The notes under the pieces are model-generated. The model ran no database searches and had not been told where the DNA came from. It saw only the letters and a program-made list of their open reading frames with translations. Below are positions 1 to 9,870 of a stretch of 64,000 nucleotides of DNA, one piece after another. The stretch comes from Oscillospiraceae bacterium (lineage in GTDB: Bacteria; Bacillota; Clostridia; Oscillospirales; Acutalibacteraceae). The stretch lies in the NCBI GenBank assembly GCA_015066205.1, contig SVOV01000002.1:61205-125204 (forward strand), in the 5' to 3' direction. The position numbers and the translations under genes were made by a program. The first letter of the stretch is position 1. Each line of letters starts with the position of its first letter.

Positions 1-59
1 CTTTTTTGGTATGCTATTTGAGTTAAATAATGTTCATCTGATATTAACAATAAATAAAC

Positions 60-102
60 AAATGACAAATTGTCATTTTTTTAAGAATTATTTAAATATA
101 AT
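60..102 (+). promoter_or_regulatory. TetR operator and promoter of the export operon
   Basis: A perfect inverted repeat lies at 60-78, with 9-bp arms AAATGACAA and TTGTCATTT around one central A. It is followed by a good -10 hexamer TATAAT at 97-102. The downstream arm overlaps the -35 region (TTGTCA 70-75, although the spacing of 21 bp to this -10 is long, so the true -35 may be a weaker hexamer). The position directly before a TetR gene suggests autorepression of the whole operon, which is inference. Confidence 0.7.
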
Positions 103-134
103 TAATTATACTCCGTTAAAAAGGAAAGTATTTT

Positions 135-767
135 ATGTCATCTGATTTAAAAAAGATAGAAAAAAAGATGAAAATACTTGATACTGCATTTTCCCTTTTC
201 AGAGATTCCTCGGTGAACTCAACCGCCATTGACGACATTGTAAAGGCGGCGGGAATTGCAAGAGGTACTTTTTATCTTTATTTCAAGGACAAAAGCGATC
301 TGCTCGAACAGATAATTCTCTATAAAAGCACAGAATATATGAAGGAGATCCTCCGCGAGACCTTTTTATCCGAAAGCTCGTCCGAAGCGGATTTCTTTGA
401 GCTCATAAAGAAATTTCTCAACTGCTTTATTGATTTTATGATAAAAAACAAGGAGATACTTCCCGTGATGACAAAAAATATCTCCTCCTGTCTTAAGAAT
501 CTTCCCGAATTCTACGATGCTGAAATATATTCCATCTACGAAAAGCTTATAGGAAATATGATATCTCTCGGATATACCGCCGAGGGGGCGCATATGACAG
601 CCTTTATCGTAATTGATATGACAGGCTCTGTATGTTCCGACGCAATTTTACACGAAAAGCCTTATCCCATTGAAAAAATAAGGCAAACCGTTGTTGACTC
701 GGCAATTACGCTGATAAAAAACAACGCATCTGCAATGAGAGGTGAAAGCTGTGAAACACTTGAATAA
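135..767 (+). CDS. TetR/AcrR family transcriptional regulator
   Basis: This 210-residue protein is a DNA-binding repressor of the TetR family. The N-terminal helix-turn-helix is clear at about residues 31-52 (IDDIVKAAG, then RGTFYLYFKDKSDLL), and the rest is an all-helical ligand-binding and dimerisation domain typical in length. The ATG is preceded by AAGGAAAG with about 9 nt spacing. It is the first gene of an operon with a membrane protein and an ABC transporter, so it probably controls export of a compound it senses; its likely operator is the palindrome at 60-78. The next gene starts inside its last codons. The ligand cannot be told from sequence. Confidence 0.93.
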   Translation: MSSDLKKIEKKMKILDTAFSLFRDSSVNSTAIDDIVKAAGIARGTFYLYFKDKSDLLEQIILYKSTEYMKEILRETFLSESSSEADFFELIKKFLNCFIDFMIKNKEILPVMTKNISSCLKNLPEFYDAEIYSIYEKLIGNMISLGYTAEGAHMTAFIVIDMTGSVCSDAILHEKPYPIEKIRQTVVDSAITLIKNNASAMRGESCETLE

Positions 768-3700
768 AATTCTGACACTGCTTCTGGCTGTTATACTTAC
801 CCTGTCGCCCGTCCTGACTCTTACGGCGGGGGCTGTGGAATTCCCCGAGGGAGTTACAAGAGAACAGACTCTGGAAACAGTTGATAAATTAAATGCTCTT
901 CTCAAGAATATTCTTGCTTCAAACGAGGAAACAAAGGATCTCAAGGGAACAGTATATTCGATGCTTTATAAGGATGAGACCGTAAACGGTATTTTTACGG
1001 GCATTTACGGTGCACTCGGTGAAAATGCGGATGCTCTTTCTGTGATAGGCGTTGAAATTACTCCCGCCGCTCTGTCCTCGGCTCTTTCCGACTATAAGAG
1101 TGTTTCAAAGAAAATTGCCTCATGCTCAGATCTTGCCGCCGTGCTTAACGCAGCAAAGAATTTCAAGTGGGACATTGATTCAAAAAATGAATTCTCCAAT
1201 GCCCTCGCTTCAATGCTCTCCCCCTTTAATTCTCTTCTCAATGCCCTTTTGTGCTCGGGCGAGGTCAAGATAAATTCTCTTATTTCAATAAAGGGTGACG
1301 ACGGCTATTCGGCAGCCATCATTCCTCTTCTCAAGGCTCTTGACTGTCCCGAAATTATGAGCTCCTCCGACTTTTCTGCCGCAGCCGCAAAAAATCACAA
1401 GAATATCATCAAAAACATAATTTCAATGGTATTCAAGGCTCTTGACAGAATTCTTGACGATCCCGTAAAGGGAATCTGCAGAACTCTTCCGAAAATTGCC
1501 TTCTATCTTGATTCGGGAAAGCTCTCCTCTTCCATAACAAGTCTTTTAGAGCCTCTCTCACTTAAAATTGCAGGCATATTCACAATTCCCGGTATCTCCG
1601 ACCTTATAACAGGTGCCGCAAATCTTGAGGAAAGCATGAATTTTGACGAGCTTCTCGAGGGACTTGATTTAAGTGCCATACTCGGTTCAGATGTTAAGCT
1701 TCAGCTTCCCGACATCGATTTCAAGGAGCTCTCCTCCACGGTTACGGAAACGGGCGGCGAACTTGTTACGGACGAAGCCGCTTCTTTCATCGTTATTATG
1801 AATTATCTTATTGAGGTATTAAGACTCAATAAGGATCAGCTGGGCGCTCTTATGGGCGGAGAGGATATATCAGGCTTCATTGATCCGCTGCTCGCAAAGA
1901 CAAACGGTGAAATGATAAAGACAATAGTTACGCTCTTTACACTAAAGGGAGTCCCCGCCAATAATTTCACATGGAATTATCCTGCTGTCACATCCACCGC
2001 AGTTTCTCTCACTCCCACATACACCGAAGCCGATTATCTCGGCTTTCTTGATAAGATAGATCCTCTTCTTACAGACTTTGTAAAGGAAAGCGATCCCGAG
2101 GGAACAATTGAAAGCACTCTCAGAAAGACCATCTATTCCAACTCTCTTGTTTCGACTCTTGTTGTTGAAGTTTTCAAGATGATAGGCAGTGAGGAAACGG
2201 CTCCCCTCTTCGCTCTTCTCGGAATGGATGTCACACCTACGGGTGTGGGTAATGCAATTTATCAGTATTATCCCTACACCGCAAGACAGCTTTACAGATA
2301 CTCCTCCTGGGACAGAGTAAATCCCGCTTCCCTTTCCTGGGGCTTTTATAACGGAGATTCAGCCGGCTTCAAGAGAGCTGTCACAAGAGTTCTCTCCCCC
2401 TTTACTCCTCTTCTCACCTGTGTTCTTGCAGGTCAGAATGTGACTCTTCTTGATGCTGTAACAATTCCCGGTGCTGACGGATATAATACGGCAATTATTC
2501 CTCTTCTTGAGGCTCTCGGCTGTAAGAGTGAAAACATCAAGAGCTACAATGAGTATGTAAAGGGCGTCGGCACATCCGATATTATCGGCGATATTCTCGA
2601 CCCCATTATAAAGCTTCTTGATGAGGTATGCGCCTCACCTGTAAAAACTCTTTGCAGAATTCTTCCGAATATCGTATATTTCTTCAATTCGGGACATATG
2701 ACAAGCGTTATAGAAAACCTTATTTATCCCGTGAAATATATGCTTGATACTGCGGGAATGGGCGATATGTTAAGCTCCTCCTTCGCTGATATGGGTGAAA
2801 TGGATCTTTCAAAGATGATGGGTGAGCTTCTTTCAGGCGCAGACCTCGGAATCACTCTTCCCGAGCTTGACATAAAGACCCTCGGTACAATAGGCACTCT
2901 CGAATCCTTCCCCAGCAAGAGGACACAGGGCGGTGCTCCCGCAACCTATTCTTATCTCACCGCTGACAATGCAGGTGTTTTCCTCACACTTCTGAGATAT
3001 TTCGTAGGTGCTCTTTCAATGGAAGAGAACAGCGGTCTTCTCACAGGGCTTATGGGCAGCGGAGAATCAGCTCCCTCGGAGGACGGAATGCCCGATATGT
3101 TCGCAATGTATGCGGGCAATATTGCAGAAAAATTCAAGGGAATGACCACCGATGAAATAATCGAATGGCTCTGTGATCTTCTTTTCAGCGAATCTCCCAT
3201 AAAGGAGCTTCCCCCCGAAAATGAAGAAATTCCCACTATCATATACGAAGAAAAGTTTACTCTTTCAACAACGGCTAAAATTCTTATTGCTGTCGGTGTT
3301 ATTGTTGCGGCTGTTCTTATCTATGTTATTCTTTCCGTAACGGGAAAGCTCGATAACTTAAAGAAAAAGAGAAGAAGAAAGCAGGAAATAAAGCGCCGTG
3401 AAAAGGAAAGCAAAAAGCTCATAAAGGGCGGCGGTGTTGCTGTAGAGGCTATGAGTACACAGCCCTCAAGAAAAAAGAAGGCGGAAGAAAAAAGTCCGTC
3501 CCCCGCACCCGCAGGCTCTCCTTATCTTGATGCTCTTTCAAGCGACACTCACAAGGAGGCTCTCGCCTCGGCTGCAAAAGAAAAGGCTCTTAAGGAAATA
3601 AAGCTTTCTTCCGAAAAGGCAAAGGCCAGAAGCGAGAAAAAGGCTGCGGCTGACGAGAAAAAGGCTGAAAGAATTGCAAACAACAAGCTCCCCGACGAAA

Positions 3701-3846
3701 AGGAAGCAGAAAAACTTATACGCCGCCAGACGGCTGCTGCCAGAAAGGCACAGAAGAATGAGCTGAAGATTCAGAAGCACTATGAAAAGGCAAAGAAGCA
3801 GATGCTCAAGAAACAAAAGAAATCATCCAGGGAGGGCAACAAATAA
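751..3846 (+). CDS. Large secreted, C-terminally anchored membrane protein with internal duplication
   Basis: I do not recognise a named family. The protein (1031 residues from GTG 751, preceded by AGAGGTG; a GTG at 742 is in frame but lies in that ribosome binding site) has a signal peptide ending in LTAGAVEF, a long extracytoplasmic part, one transmembrane helix near residues 842-867 (LIAVGVIVAAVLIYVILSV) and a Lys/Glu/Ala-rich, probably coiled-coil cytoplasmic tail of about 160 residues. Two homologous blocks are visible: DGYSAAIIPLLKALDC...GICRTLPKIAFYLDSG (first half) and DGYNTAIIPLLEALGC...TLCRILPNIVYFFNSG (second half). It overlaps the tetR end by 17 nt and abuts the ABC gene, so it is probably an accessory or adaptor of that transporter. 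Confidence 0.85.
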   Translation: MKHLNKILTLLLAVILTLSPVLTLTAGAVEFPEGVTREQTLETVDKLNALLKNILASNEETKDLKGTVYSMLYKDETVNGIFTGIYGALGENADALSVIGVEITPAALSSALSDYKSVSKKIASCSDLAAVLNAAKNFKWDIDSKNEFSNALASMLSPFNSLLNALLCSGEVKINSLISIKGDDGYSAAIIPLLKALDCPEIMSSSDFSAAAAKNHKNIIKNIISMVFKALDRILDDPVKGICRTLPKIAFYLDSGKLSSSITSLLEPLSLKIAGIFTIPGISDLITGAANLEESMNFDELLEGLDLSAILGSDVKLQLPDIDFKELSSTVTETGGELVTDEAASFIVIMNYLIEVLRLNKDQLGALMGGEDISGFIDPLLAKTNGEMIKTIVTLFTLKGVPANNFTWNYPAVTSTAVSLTPTYTEADYLGFLDKIDPLLTDFVKESDPEGTIESTLRKTIYSNSLVSTLVVEVFKMIGSEETAPLFALLGMDVTPTGVGNAIYQYYPYTARQLYRYSSWDRVNPASLSWGFYNGDSAGFKRAVTRVLSPFTPLLTCVLAGQNVTLLDAVTIPGADGYNTAIIPLLEALGCKSENIKSYNEYVKGVGTSDIIGDILDPIIKLLDEVCASPVKTLCRILPNIVYFFNSGHMTSVIENLIYPVKYMLDTAGMGDMLSSSFADMGEMDLSKMMGELLSGADLGITLPELDIKTLGTIGTLESFPSKRTQGGAPATYSYLTADNAGVFLTLLRYFVGALSMEENSGLLTGLMGSGESAPSEDGMPDMFAMYAGNIAEKFKGMTTDEIIEWLCDLLFSESPIKELPPENEEIPTIIYEEKFTLSTTAKILIAVGVIVAAVLIYVILSVTGKLDNLKKKRRRKQEIKRREKESKKLIKGGGVAVEAMSTQPSRKKKAEEKSPSPAPAGSPYLDALSSDTHKEALASAAKEKALKEIKLSSEKAKARSEKKAAADEKKAERIANNKLPDEKEAEKLIRRQTAAARKAQKNELKIQKHYEKAKKQMLKKQKKSSREGNK

Positions 3847-6620
3847 TGCTTGTACTTAAAAATATAGTAAAAGATTATGTTGCAGGTGACACAACAGTAC
3901 GTGCACTTAAAGGAATAAACATCAATTTCAGAGAAAGTGAATTTGTCGCCATCTTAGGACCCTCAGGATGCGGCAAAACCACAATGCTCAACCTCATAGG
4001 CGGTCTTGACAGATACACCTCGGGAGATCTTGTTATCAACGGGAAATCCACAAAGGACTTTACCGACGGTGACTGGGATACCTACCGTAACCACTCCATC
4101 GGCTTTGTTTTCCAGAGCTACAACCTTATCCCCCATCAGACGGTTCTTGCCAATGTTGAGCTTGCTCTTACTCTTTCCGGCGTTTCAAAAAAGGAAAGAA
4201 AGGAAAGAGCCATCAAGGCACTTGAGCAGGTGGGACTCGGCGAACAGATATATAAAAAGCCGAGCCAGATGTCGGGCGGACAGATGCAGAGAGTTGCCAT
4301 TGCCCGTGCACTTATAAATAACCCCGATATTCTTCTTGCCGACGAGCCCACAGGTGCTCTCGATACGGAAACCAGCGTTCAGATAATGGATATCCTCCGT
4401 GAGATAGCAAAGGATAAGCTCATTATTATGGTTACCCATAACCCCGACCTTGCACACGAATATGCAAACAGGATCATCAGCTGTCTTGACGGTAATATCA
4501 CAGACGATACAAATCCCTTTGAGCCCACCGAGGAAGATAAGAGGGCTGAAACACAAAAGAGAATTGAAGAGGAAAAGAAGGGCAAAAAGCCCTCCATGTC
4601 CTTCGGAACAGCATTCGGACTCAGCCTCAGAAACCTTGTTACAAAGAAGGGCAGAACCATTCTTACGGCATTTGCGGGCAGTATCGGTATCATTGGTATT
4701 TCTCTTGTTCTTGCGCTTTCCACGGGTATTGAAAACTATATAGACAAAATGCAGAATGACCTGCTTCTTGCCATGCCCGTGTCCGTTGAAAAGGAAGCCA
4801 TTGATATGAATAATGTTATGGGTGCTCTTATGGATATCGGCTCGACAATTCTTGAAACCGACCACGACCTTGATAACATTTATGTCAATTCAACCTTTAC
4901 GGAAATGATAAATACCTTCATTTCCCAGTCAACCGCAAATAACCTCAAATCATATAAGCAGTATATTGAGGACAACAGAGAAAAGTTTGACGAGCTTTGC
5001 AATGACATTCAGTACAAGTATGAAACTCCTCTTAACATCTATAAGGAGGATACGACAGACGGAATCGTAAAGGTCAATCCCAATGCAATGCTCAATACTC
5101 TTATGGGCTCCACGGAGCAGTCCTCCTCAATGGCAACAATGACAAACTCCATGACCAATATGTTCTCCTCATCGGCAACAAACTCCTGGATAGAGCTCAT
5201 CGGCGATAACGAGCTTCTCGCAAATCAGTATGAGATAATCCACGGTCGTCTTCCCGAGGCATATAACGAGGTCGTTCTCATTGTTGACAAAAACAACGAA
5301 ATCAACGAGCTTGTTATGTATGCTCTCGGTCTTAAGAATCAGGACAAATTCATGGAAGATATGGTCGGAATGATGGCATCCGGCGGACAGATGGATACCA
5401 CCATCGTTGACCAGTACACCTATGACGATATCCTCAATATGAAATTCCGACTTGTTCTTAACCACGAATATTTCGTAAAGGATAAGGAAACCGGCCTCTG
5501 GAGTGATCAGAGCTCCAATATCTACTATGTAAAACAGCTTATTGAAAAGGGTGTTCAGATAAACATCGTAGGTATTCTCAGACCCGACCCCAACAATGTT
5601 ATGTCAACAGGTACGGGAAGCATCGGCTATACTACCGAGCTTATGGACTATGCACTTGACGCAACTTTTAACAGTGAAATTGTCAAGGAACAGCTCTCCC
5701 ATCCCGACACCGATGTTCTTACAGGTCTTGAATTCACAGATCTTACAGTTAACGATTTCTCACTTGCAGACATTGACCTTTCTGTTATTGATTTCAAATA
5801 TCTTGACCTTACTCCCTTTATGAGTCTTATGGAGGGCATTGACCTTTCACAGATAGATATTATGAACCTCAATATCGCAGATCTTATTGATTTCAGCGAT
5901 ATGACAGACCTCAAGAAAAAGCTTATGGAAGGCTTCCTTTCAGATGAACAGGTGCTTGCCTTCAAGCAGGCTTATATCGACACACTCAATGCCGAATGCT
6001 CTCTTGAAAAGACCTATGCCGCCATCGGCTATTCCACAGAGGATGCCCCCTCTTCAATTTACCTTTATCCCAAGTCCTTTGAAGCAAAGGACGAGATCAA
6101 CTCTATGACAGCCTATTATAACGAAAAGATGGTTGAACAGGGACATCTCGGTTATACCGTTACACTCACGGACATCATCGGTATGCTTATGAGCACCATC
6201 ACAAATGTTCTTAACATCGTTACCGTAGTTCTTGTCTGCTTCGTTGCCATCTCTCTTGTTGTTTCATCAATAATGATAGGTATTATCACCTATATTTCGG
6301 TTCTTGAAAGAACAAAGGAAATCGGTATACTCCGTGCTATCGGTGCTTCAAAAGGCGATATTTCCCGCGTTTTCAACGCAGAAACGATAACCATAGGTCT
6401 ATCGGCCGGTGTACTCGGTATTCTTACAACACTTCTGCTTGAAATACCGATAAACCTTATGCTGAAATACCTCACACATACAGGCGCTGCAGCCCAGCTT
6501 CCCGTTGTCGCCGCCTTCGCACTTATTGCAATAAGCGTAACACTTACCTTCATCGCAGGTCTTATCCCCTCCTCACTTGCAGCAAAGAAAGACCCCGTTG
6601 AAGCCCTCAGAAGCGAATAA
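3846..6620 (+). CDS. MacB-like ABC transporter, ATPase-permease fusion
   Basis: A 924-residue single-chain ABC transporter. The ATPase domain comes first: Walker A GPSGCGKT (38-45), Q-loop Q90, signature MSGGQ (142-146), Walker B ILLADEP (162-168), switch His198. A transmembrane helix follows near 271-292, then an extracytoplasmic region of about 480 residues, then three C-terminal helices with the FtsX/MacB permease fold ([19 protein letters not shown]). This layout belongs to mechanotransmission or export systems (MacB, BceAB, LolCDE type) rather than importers. The extracytoplasmic part is larger than in MacB. Its ATG lies 1 nt into the stop of the preceding gene (TAATG), so the two are translationally coupled, and the TetR gene upstream suggests substrate-controlled efflux or cell-envelope defence. 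Confidence 0.93.
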   Translation: MLVLKNIVKDYVAGDTTVRALKGININFRESEFVAILGPSGCGKTTMLNLIGGLDRYTSGDLVINGKSTKDFTDGDWDTYRNHSIGFVFQSYNLIPHQTVLANVELALTLSGVSKKERKERAIKALEQVGLGEQIYKKPSQMSGGQMQRVAIARALINNPDILLADEPTGALDTETSVQIMDILREIAKDKLIIMVTHNPDLAHEYANRIISCLDGNITDDTNPFEPTEEDKRAETQKRIEEEKKGKKPSMSFGTAFGLSLRNLVTKKGRTILTAFAGSIGIIGISLVLALSTGIENYIDKMQNDLLLAMPVSVEKEAIDMNNVMGALMDIGSTILETDHDLDNIYVNSTFTEMINTFISQSTANNLKSYKQYIEDNREKFDELCNDIQYKYETPLNIYKEDTTDGIVKVNPNAMLNTLMGSTEQSSSMATMTNSMTNMFSSSATNSWIELIGDNELLANQYEIIHGRLPEAYNEVVLIVDKNNEINELVMYALGLKNQDKFMEDMVGMMASGGQMDTTIVDQYTYDDILNMKFRLVLNHEYFVKDKETGLWSDQSSNIYYVKQLIEKGVQINIVGILRPDPNNVMSTGTGSIGYTTELMDYALDATFNSEIVKEQLSHPDTDVLTGLEFTDLTVNDFSLADIDLSVIDFKYLDLTPFMSLMEGIDLSQIDIMNLNIADLIDFSDMTDLKKKLMEGFLSDEQVLAFKQAYIDTLNAECSLEKTYAAIGYSTEDAPSSIYLYPKSFEAKDEINSMTAYYNEKMVEQGHLGYTVTLTDIIGMLMSTITNVLNIVTVVLVCFVAISLVVSSIMIGIITYISVLERTKEIGILRAIGASKGDISRVFNAETITIGLSAGVLGILTTLLLEIPINLMLKYLTHTGAAAQLPVVAAFALIAISVTLTFIAGLIPSSLAAKKDPVEALRSE

Positions 6621-6667
6621 ATAAAGAAAAACCGCCACAGAATGTGAGAGGTTGCTAAGAACAAAAA

Positions 6668-6711
6668 AGAGGTAATGCGGAAAAAAAATCCGTGTTACCT
6701 CTGTTTTTTTT
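6668..6711 (+). terminator. Rho-independent terminator of the TetR/ABC operon
   Basis: Stem AGAGGTAA (6668-6675) pairs with TTACCTCT (6695-6702), extended inward by GCGG/CCGT-type pairs around an A-rich loop, and is followed by G plus a run of nine T. The stem sequence resembles the terminator at 25691-25729. Confidence 0.9.
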
Positions 6712-6784
6712 AAGTTTTCTGCTGACGGTATCAGGCTGCATAAAGCTCGCCCGTTTTTTTTGCAGCACTACTCTTCATTTTCCC

Positions 6785-6805
6785 CCGGTAGAACCGGATT
6801 TTTTT
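6785..6805 (+). terminator. Short back-up terminator
   Basis: CCGGT-AGA-ACCGG followed by A and seven T. It lies downstream of the main terminator of the plus-strand operon and may catch read-through. Confidence 0.5.
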
Positions 6806-6821
6806 CCACACCTAAAGACAC

Positions 6822-6860
6822 CAAAAAATAAAGAACCGTACGGTGGGTACGGTTCTTTAT
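6822..6860 (-). terminator. Terminator of hup
   Basis: Thirteen-bp perfect stem (6828-6840 with 6848-6860) and, on the minus strand, a run of T from the A stretch at 6823-6828. It sits 18 nt after the hup stop codon and ends the long minus-strand operon. Confidence 0.9.
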
Positions 6861-6877
6861 CTTAATAATTTATTCAA

Positions 6878-7147
6878 TTATTTAACGGCATCCTTAAGAG
6901 CCTGGCCTGCCTTGAAAGCGGGAACCTTTGTAGCTGCAACCTTGATGGTTTCGCCTGTTCTGGGGTTACGAGCTTCCTTTTCAGCTCTTTCACGAACCTC
7001 GAATGTACCGAAGCCGATAAGCTGAACCTTTTCACCCTTCTTGAGAGCTTCTGTGATGCTGTCAAGAACAGCCTTAACTGCAACATCAGCGTCCTTCTTG
7101 GAAAAACCCTTAGCTGCAACTGCATTTACGAGTTCTGTCTTATTCAT
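6878..7147 (-). CDS. hup: HU family DNA-binding protein
   Basis: An 89-residue histone-like protein of normal HU length. It carries the family hallmarks: [11 protein letters not shown] at the start, the [11 protein letters not shown] core and the RNPRTGE DNA-binding arm tip. HU bends and compacts the chromosome as a dimer. The ATG has AAGGAGGAAATAGTA before it. It is the last gene of the minus-strand run and lies 30 nt after mazG; a mazG-hup pair next to a YabM-like flippase is a familiar Firmicute arrangement (compare yabM-yabN near hbs-like genes). Confidence 0.97.
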   Translation of the reverse strand: MNKTELVNAVAAKGFSKKDADVAVKAVLDSITEALKKGEKVQLIGFGTFEVRERAEKEARNPRTGETIKVAATKVPAFKAGQALKDAVK

Positions 7148-7177
7148 TACTATTTCCTCCTTATATATTACAAAGCC

Positions 7178-7999
7178 TTACGGCATTTGTTCCTTTAATA
7201 TGAGCTTGGCCTTATCCCAGAGCTCATCCAACTTTTCGAGGCCTGCCGTTTTCATATCGAGGCCCTCTTCCTTTGCCATTTTTTCAACGAGAGCAAAGCG
7301 GGAAGCAAATTTATCGGTAGCTGCGGTGAGAGCCTCCTCGGCATCAACACCCGCAAATCTTGATACATTTACTGCGGCAAAGAAAAGATCGCCCAATTCA
7401 TCCGCTATCTCTTCCCTGTTGCCCTTTGCCAGAGCCTGCTCAACCTCTGCGGTTTCCTCTCTTACCTTTTGGAGTGCACCTGAAATTTCAGTCCAGTCAA
7501 AGCCCACCTTTGATGCCTTTTTCTGTACCTTTGATGCACGCATAAGAGCGGGAAGCTCACGGGGTATTGAATCTATGGCTTCGGTTACGGTCTTCTGCTT
7601 TTTGGTATCCATTTTTATGGCATCCCAGTTTGTAAGCACCTCTTCAGTAGAAGAAACGCTCACATCACCGAAAACATGGGGATGTCTTATAATAAGCTTT
7701 TTACATATTTCATCCGTTACATCACGGAAGGTAAAATTACCCTGCTCGGTTTCAATAAGGGTATGAAAAACTACCTGAAGAAGCACATCGCCCAATTCCT
7801 CACGGAGCATTTCGGGACTTTTTTTGTTGATAGCTTCAATTACCTCGTAGGTTTCCTCGATAAGATCCTTTCTTATAGTTTCGTGAGTCTGCTCGGCATC
7901 CCAAGGGCATCCGCCGGGAGCACGGAGAACTCTGACTATTTCGAGAAGATCGTCTATATTATAGAAATCCTTGAAACTGAAATTATCAACCATTTTCAT
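7178..7999 (-). CDS. mazG: MazG family nucleoside triphosphate pyrophosphohydrolase
   Basis: A 273-residue all-alpha NTP pyrophosphatase that hydrolyses (d)NTPs to NMP and PPi, thought to clean aberrant nucleotides. Two MazG repeats are visible: the first with GGCPWDAEQTH and EELGDVLLQVVFH, the second with ADELGDLFFAAVN; the ExxED/EExxD-type metal ligands sit in these helices. It lacks the N-terminal methyltransferase-like domain found in B. subtilis YabN. ATG 7999 has a weak GGACGG upstream; ATG 7993 is an alternative. It lies between the flippase and hup genes in one transcription unit. Confidence 0.95.
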   Translation of the reverse strand: MKMVDNFSFKDFYNIDDLLEIVRVLRAPGGCPWDAEQTHETIRKDLIEETYEVIEAINKKSPEMLREELGDVLLQVVFHTLIETEQGNFTFRDVTDEICKKLIIRHPHVFGDVSVSSTEEVLTNWDAIKMDTKKQKTVTEAIDSIPRELPALMRASKVQKKASKVGFDWTEISGALQKVREETAEVEQALAKGNREEIADELGDLFFAAVNVSRFAGVDAEEALTAATDKFASRFALVEKMAKEEGLDMKTAGLEKLDELWDKAKLILKEQMP

Positions 8000-8032
8000 T
8001 ACCGTCCGTAAAATTTCACATACTAATCTATT

Positions 8033-9802
8033 TTATCTTAAAAGTCTATATTTTTCAAGTACTTTTGCAATTTTTTCTCCCTTGGGGAACATATAAATAT
8101 CATTTTTTGACAGAGTCCCCGTAAGAAGAAGAGCGAATGCGTAAATAACTACTGCCGCGCATACTGCAATTACGGTTGAAATGTTTCCCGCCGTCAGAAC
8201 GGAATTTATATACTTACCCTCAAGAATGAGATTACAGATAAAGTTTACGCCCCAGGCACCGAGGGAAGAAACAACGGCACAGACAAGAGGCTTTATGACA
8301 AGGCTCTTCATATTGTAGCTGAGCCCCGTGTGCTTTTTAAGAACTATGAGTCCCCATATCACCATTACCACATTGCACAGGAAAGAGCCCACAACGGCTC
8401 CGTAGATATTGATTCCGGGAATACTTACAAGAATAAAGTTTGCAATTATTTTAACCGCCGCACCGAGAGCCATACTTTTTATCGGAACGATTTTCTGATT
8501 TATTGCCTGAAGCATATTTGTTATAGGCTGGGCAAGGGTGAGGAAGCACACGGAAACACCGTAAGCCGCAAGAATGGGAGCAATATACTCTATTGCGGGA
8601 GCGGTATTGGCGTTATTGCCGTAAATGAGAATAAGTATTTCTTCCGAGAGAGCCACCATTCCGAGGCCTGCGGGAAGAGAGAGAAGCATTATGAATTTCA
8701 GAACATTATTGATAAGCTGACCCGCTCTTTCAAGATTCTTCTTAGTCCACGCTTCCGTCAGAAGATGCATTGAGGAAATACCGAATGCCAGAGTAAAGGT
8801 AGGAATTATGTTCTTTATTTCAAGCACGGTGTCATATGCGCCGAAAAGATATGACTTGAATTTTATTGCATCGGCGGGCGTATAGCCCTCTGCGGCAATT
8901 ACCGCAGGGAACATATCTGCCACCGTCTGAAAGTCAGTATTGAGCACCGCCTGAAGACGGTTCTGGATCGTCCAACCGTCAATAAATGTAGTGAGATTAA
9001 AAACAAGAGAGCTGACGGCAAAGGGAATTGCAAGAGCGATAAGCTCCTTTGTAAGCACCCTTGTGGGAGCCGCCGCTTCGGAATTTTCTATGAGCTCGGC
9101 AGGAATTGAATAGCGGTCATACTTATGGCGTACCACCATATAAATGAGTGCCACCGCAGAGCCTATGGTAACACCTGATATTGCAGCCGCCGCGGAATAT
9201 GCAGAGGAGGCATCGGTTACAAGATCACAGAGTATGGGGATCCTGTCAGCGAATTCAACACCGCCGAGAAGCACCATATTCATAAAAATAAAGCCGAAAA
9301 TAAGCTTTCCCGCCGATTCAATGACCTGCGAAACGGAGGTAGGGTTCATATTACCGAGGCCCTGCGTATAGCCCTTATATCCGCTTATAATTGAGCAGAA
9401 AAGAACAGAGGGGGCAACAGCAAGCACTGCGGGAAGAGCATCAACGGACTCAACGGAAAGAGTATAGGGGTAAGCGATAAGAACAATAACAAGAAGTCCC
9501 AAAAGACCGAGAATTGAGAATATTGCGATGGAAACATTGAAAAGCTTTTTGACATCGCGGTATTTTCCCTCAGCCGCCTTCTGGGCAACGATTCTTGATA
9601 CCGCAGTGGGAAGCCCCGCGAGGGCGAGTGAATATATGGGAGTATAGATATTATATGCAGTTGCGAAATAGCCTCGCGCATCATAGCCTATTTTCTGTGT
9701 GATATAGAGCTTGAACAATACGCCTGTAATTTTTACGAGAATTCCTGCTATTCCGAGCACGAGAGCGCCGTTAAGAAGCGATTGTTTTTTTCTTTCGGAC
9801 AT
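8033..9802 (-). CDS. SpoVB/YabM-like lipid flippase (MOP superfamily)
   Basis: A 589-residue polytopic protein with about 14 predicted transmembrane helices and the oligosaccharidyl-lipid flippase signature near its N-terminus (GILVKITGVLFKLYIT...YFATAYNIYTPIYSLALAGLPTAVSRIVAQ). Such proteins (SpoVB, MurJ/YtgP, YabM) flip lipid-linked glycans, including lipid II, across the membrane. The next gene downstream is mazG, as in the B. subtilis yabM-yabN pair, which favours the YabM branch. The ATG is preceded by CGGAGG. Whether it moves a sporulation or a vegetative wall precursor cannot be decided here. Confidence 0.9.
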   Translation of the reverse strand: MSERKKQSLLNGALVLGIAGILVKITGVLFKLYITQKIGYDARGYFATAYNIYTPIYSLALAGLPTAVSRIVAQKAAEGKYRDVKKLFNVSIAIFSILGLLGLLVIVLIAYPYTLSVESVDALPAVLAVAPSVLFCSIISGYKGYTQGLGNMNPTSVSQVIESAGKLIFGFIFMNMVLLGGVEFADRIPILCDLVTDASSAYSAAAAISGVTIGSAVALIYMVVRHKYDRYSIPAELIENSEAAAPTRVLTKELIALAIPFAVSSLVFNLTTFIDGWTIQNRLQAVLNTDFQTVADMFPAVIAAEGYTPADAIKFKSYLFGAYDTVLEIKNIIPTFTLAFGISSMHLLTEAWTKKNLERAGQLINNVLKFIMLLSLPAGLGMVALSEEILILIYGNNANTAPAIEYIAPILAAYGVSVCFLTLAQPITNMLQAINQKIVPIKSMALGAAVKIIANFILVSIPGINIYGAVVGSFLCNVVMVIWGLIVLKKHTGLSYNMKSLVIKPLVCAVVSSLGAWGVNFICNLILEGKYINSVLTAGNISTVIAVCAAVVIYAFALLLTGTLSKNDIYMFPKGEKIAKVLEKYRLLR

Positions 9803-9870
9803 TTTCTGAGCCTCCGTCTTTCATTCATATAAATCTATGCATTTTACTCCCTATGTTATGCATAAGCCTT

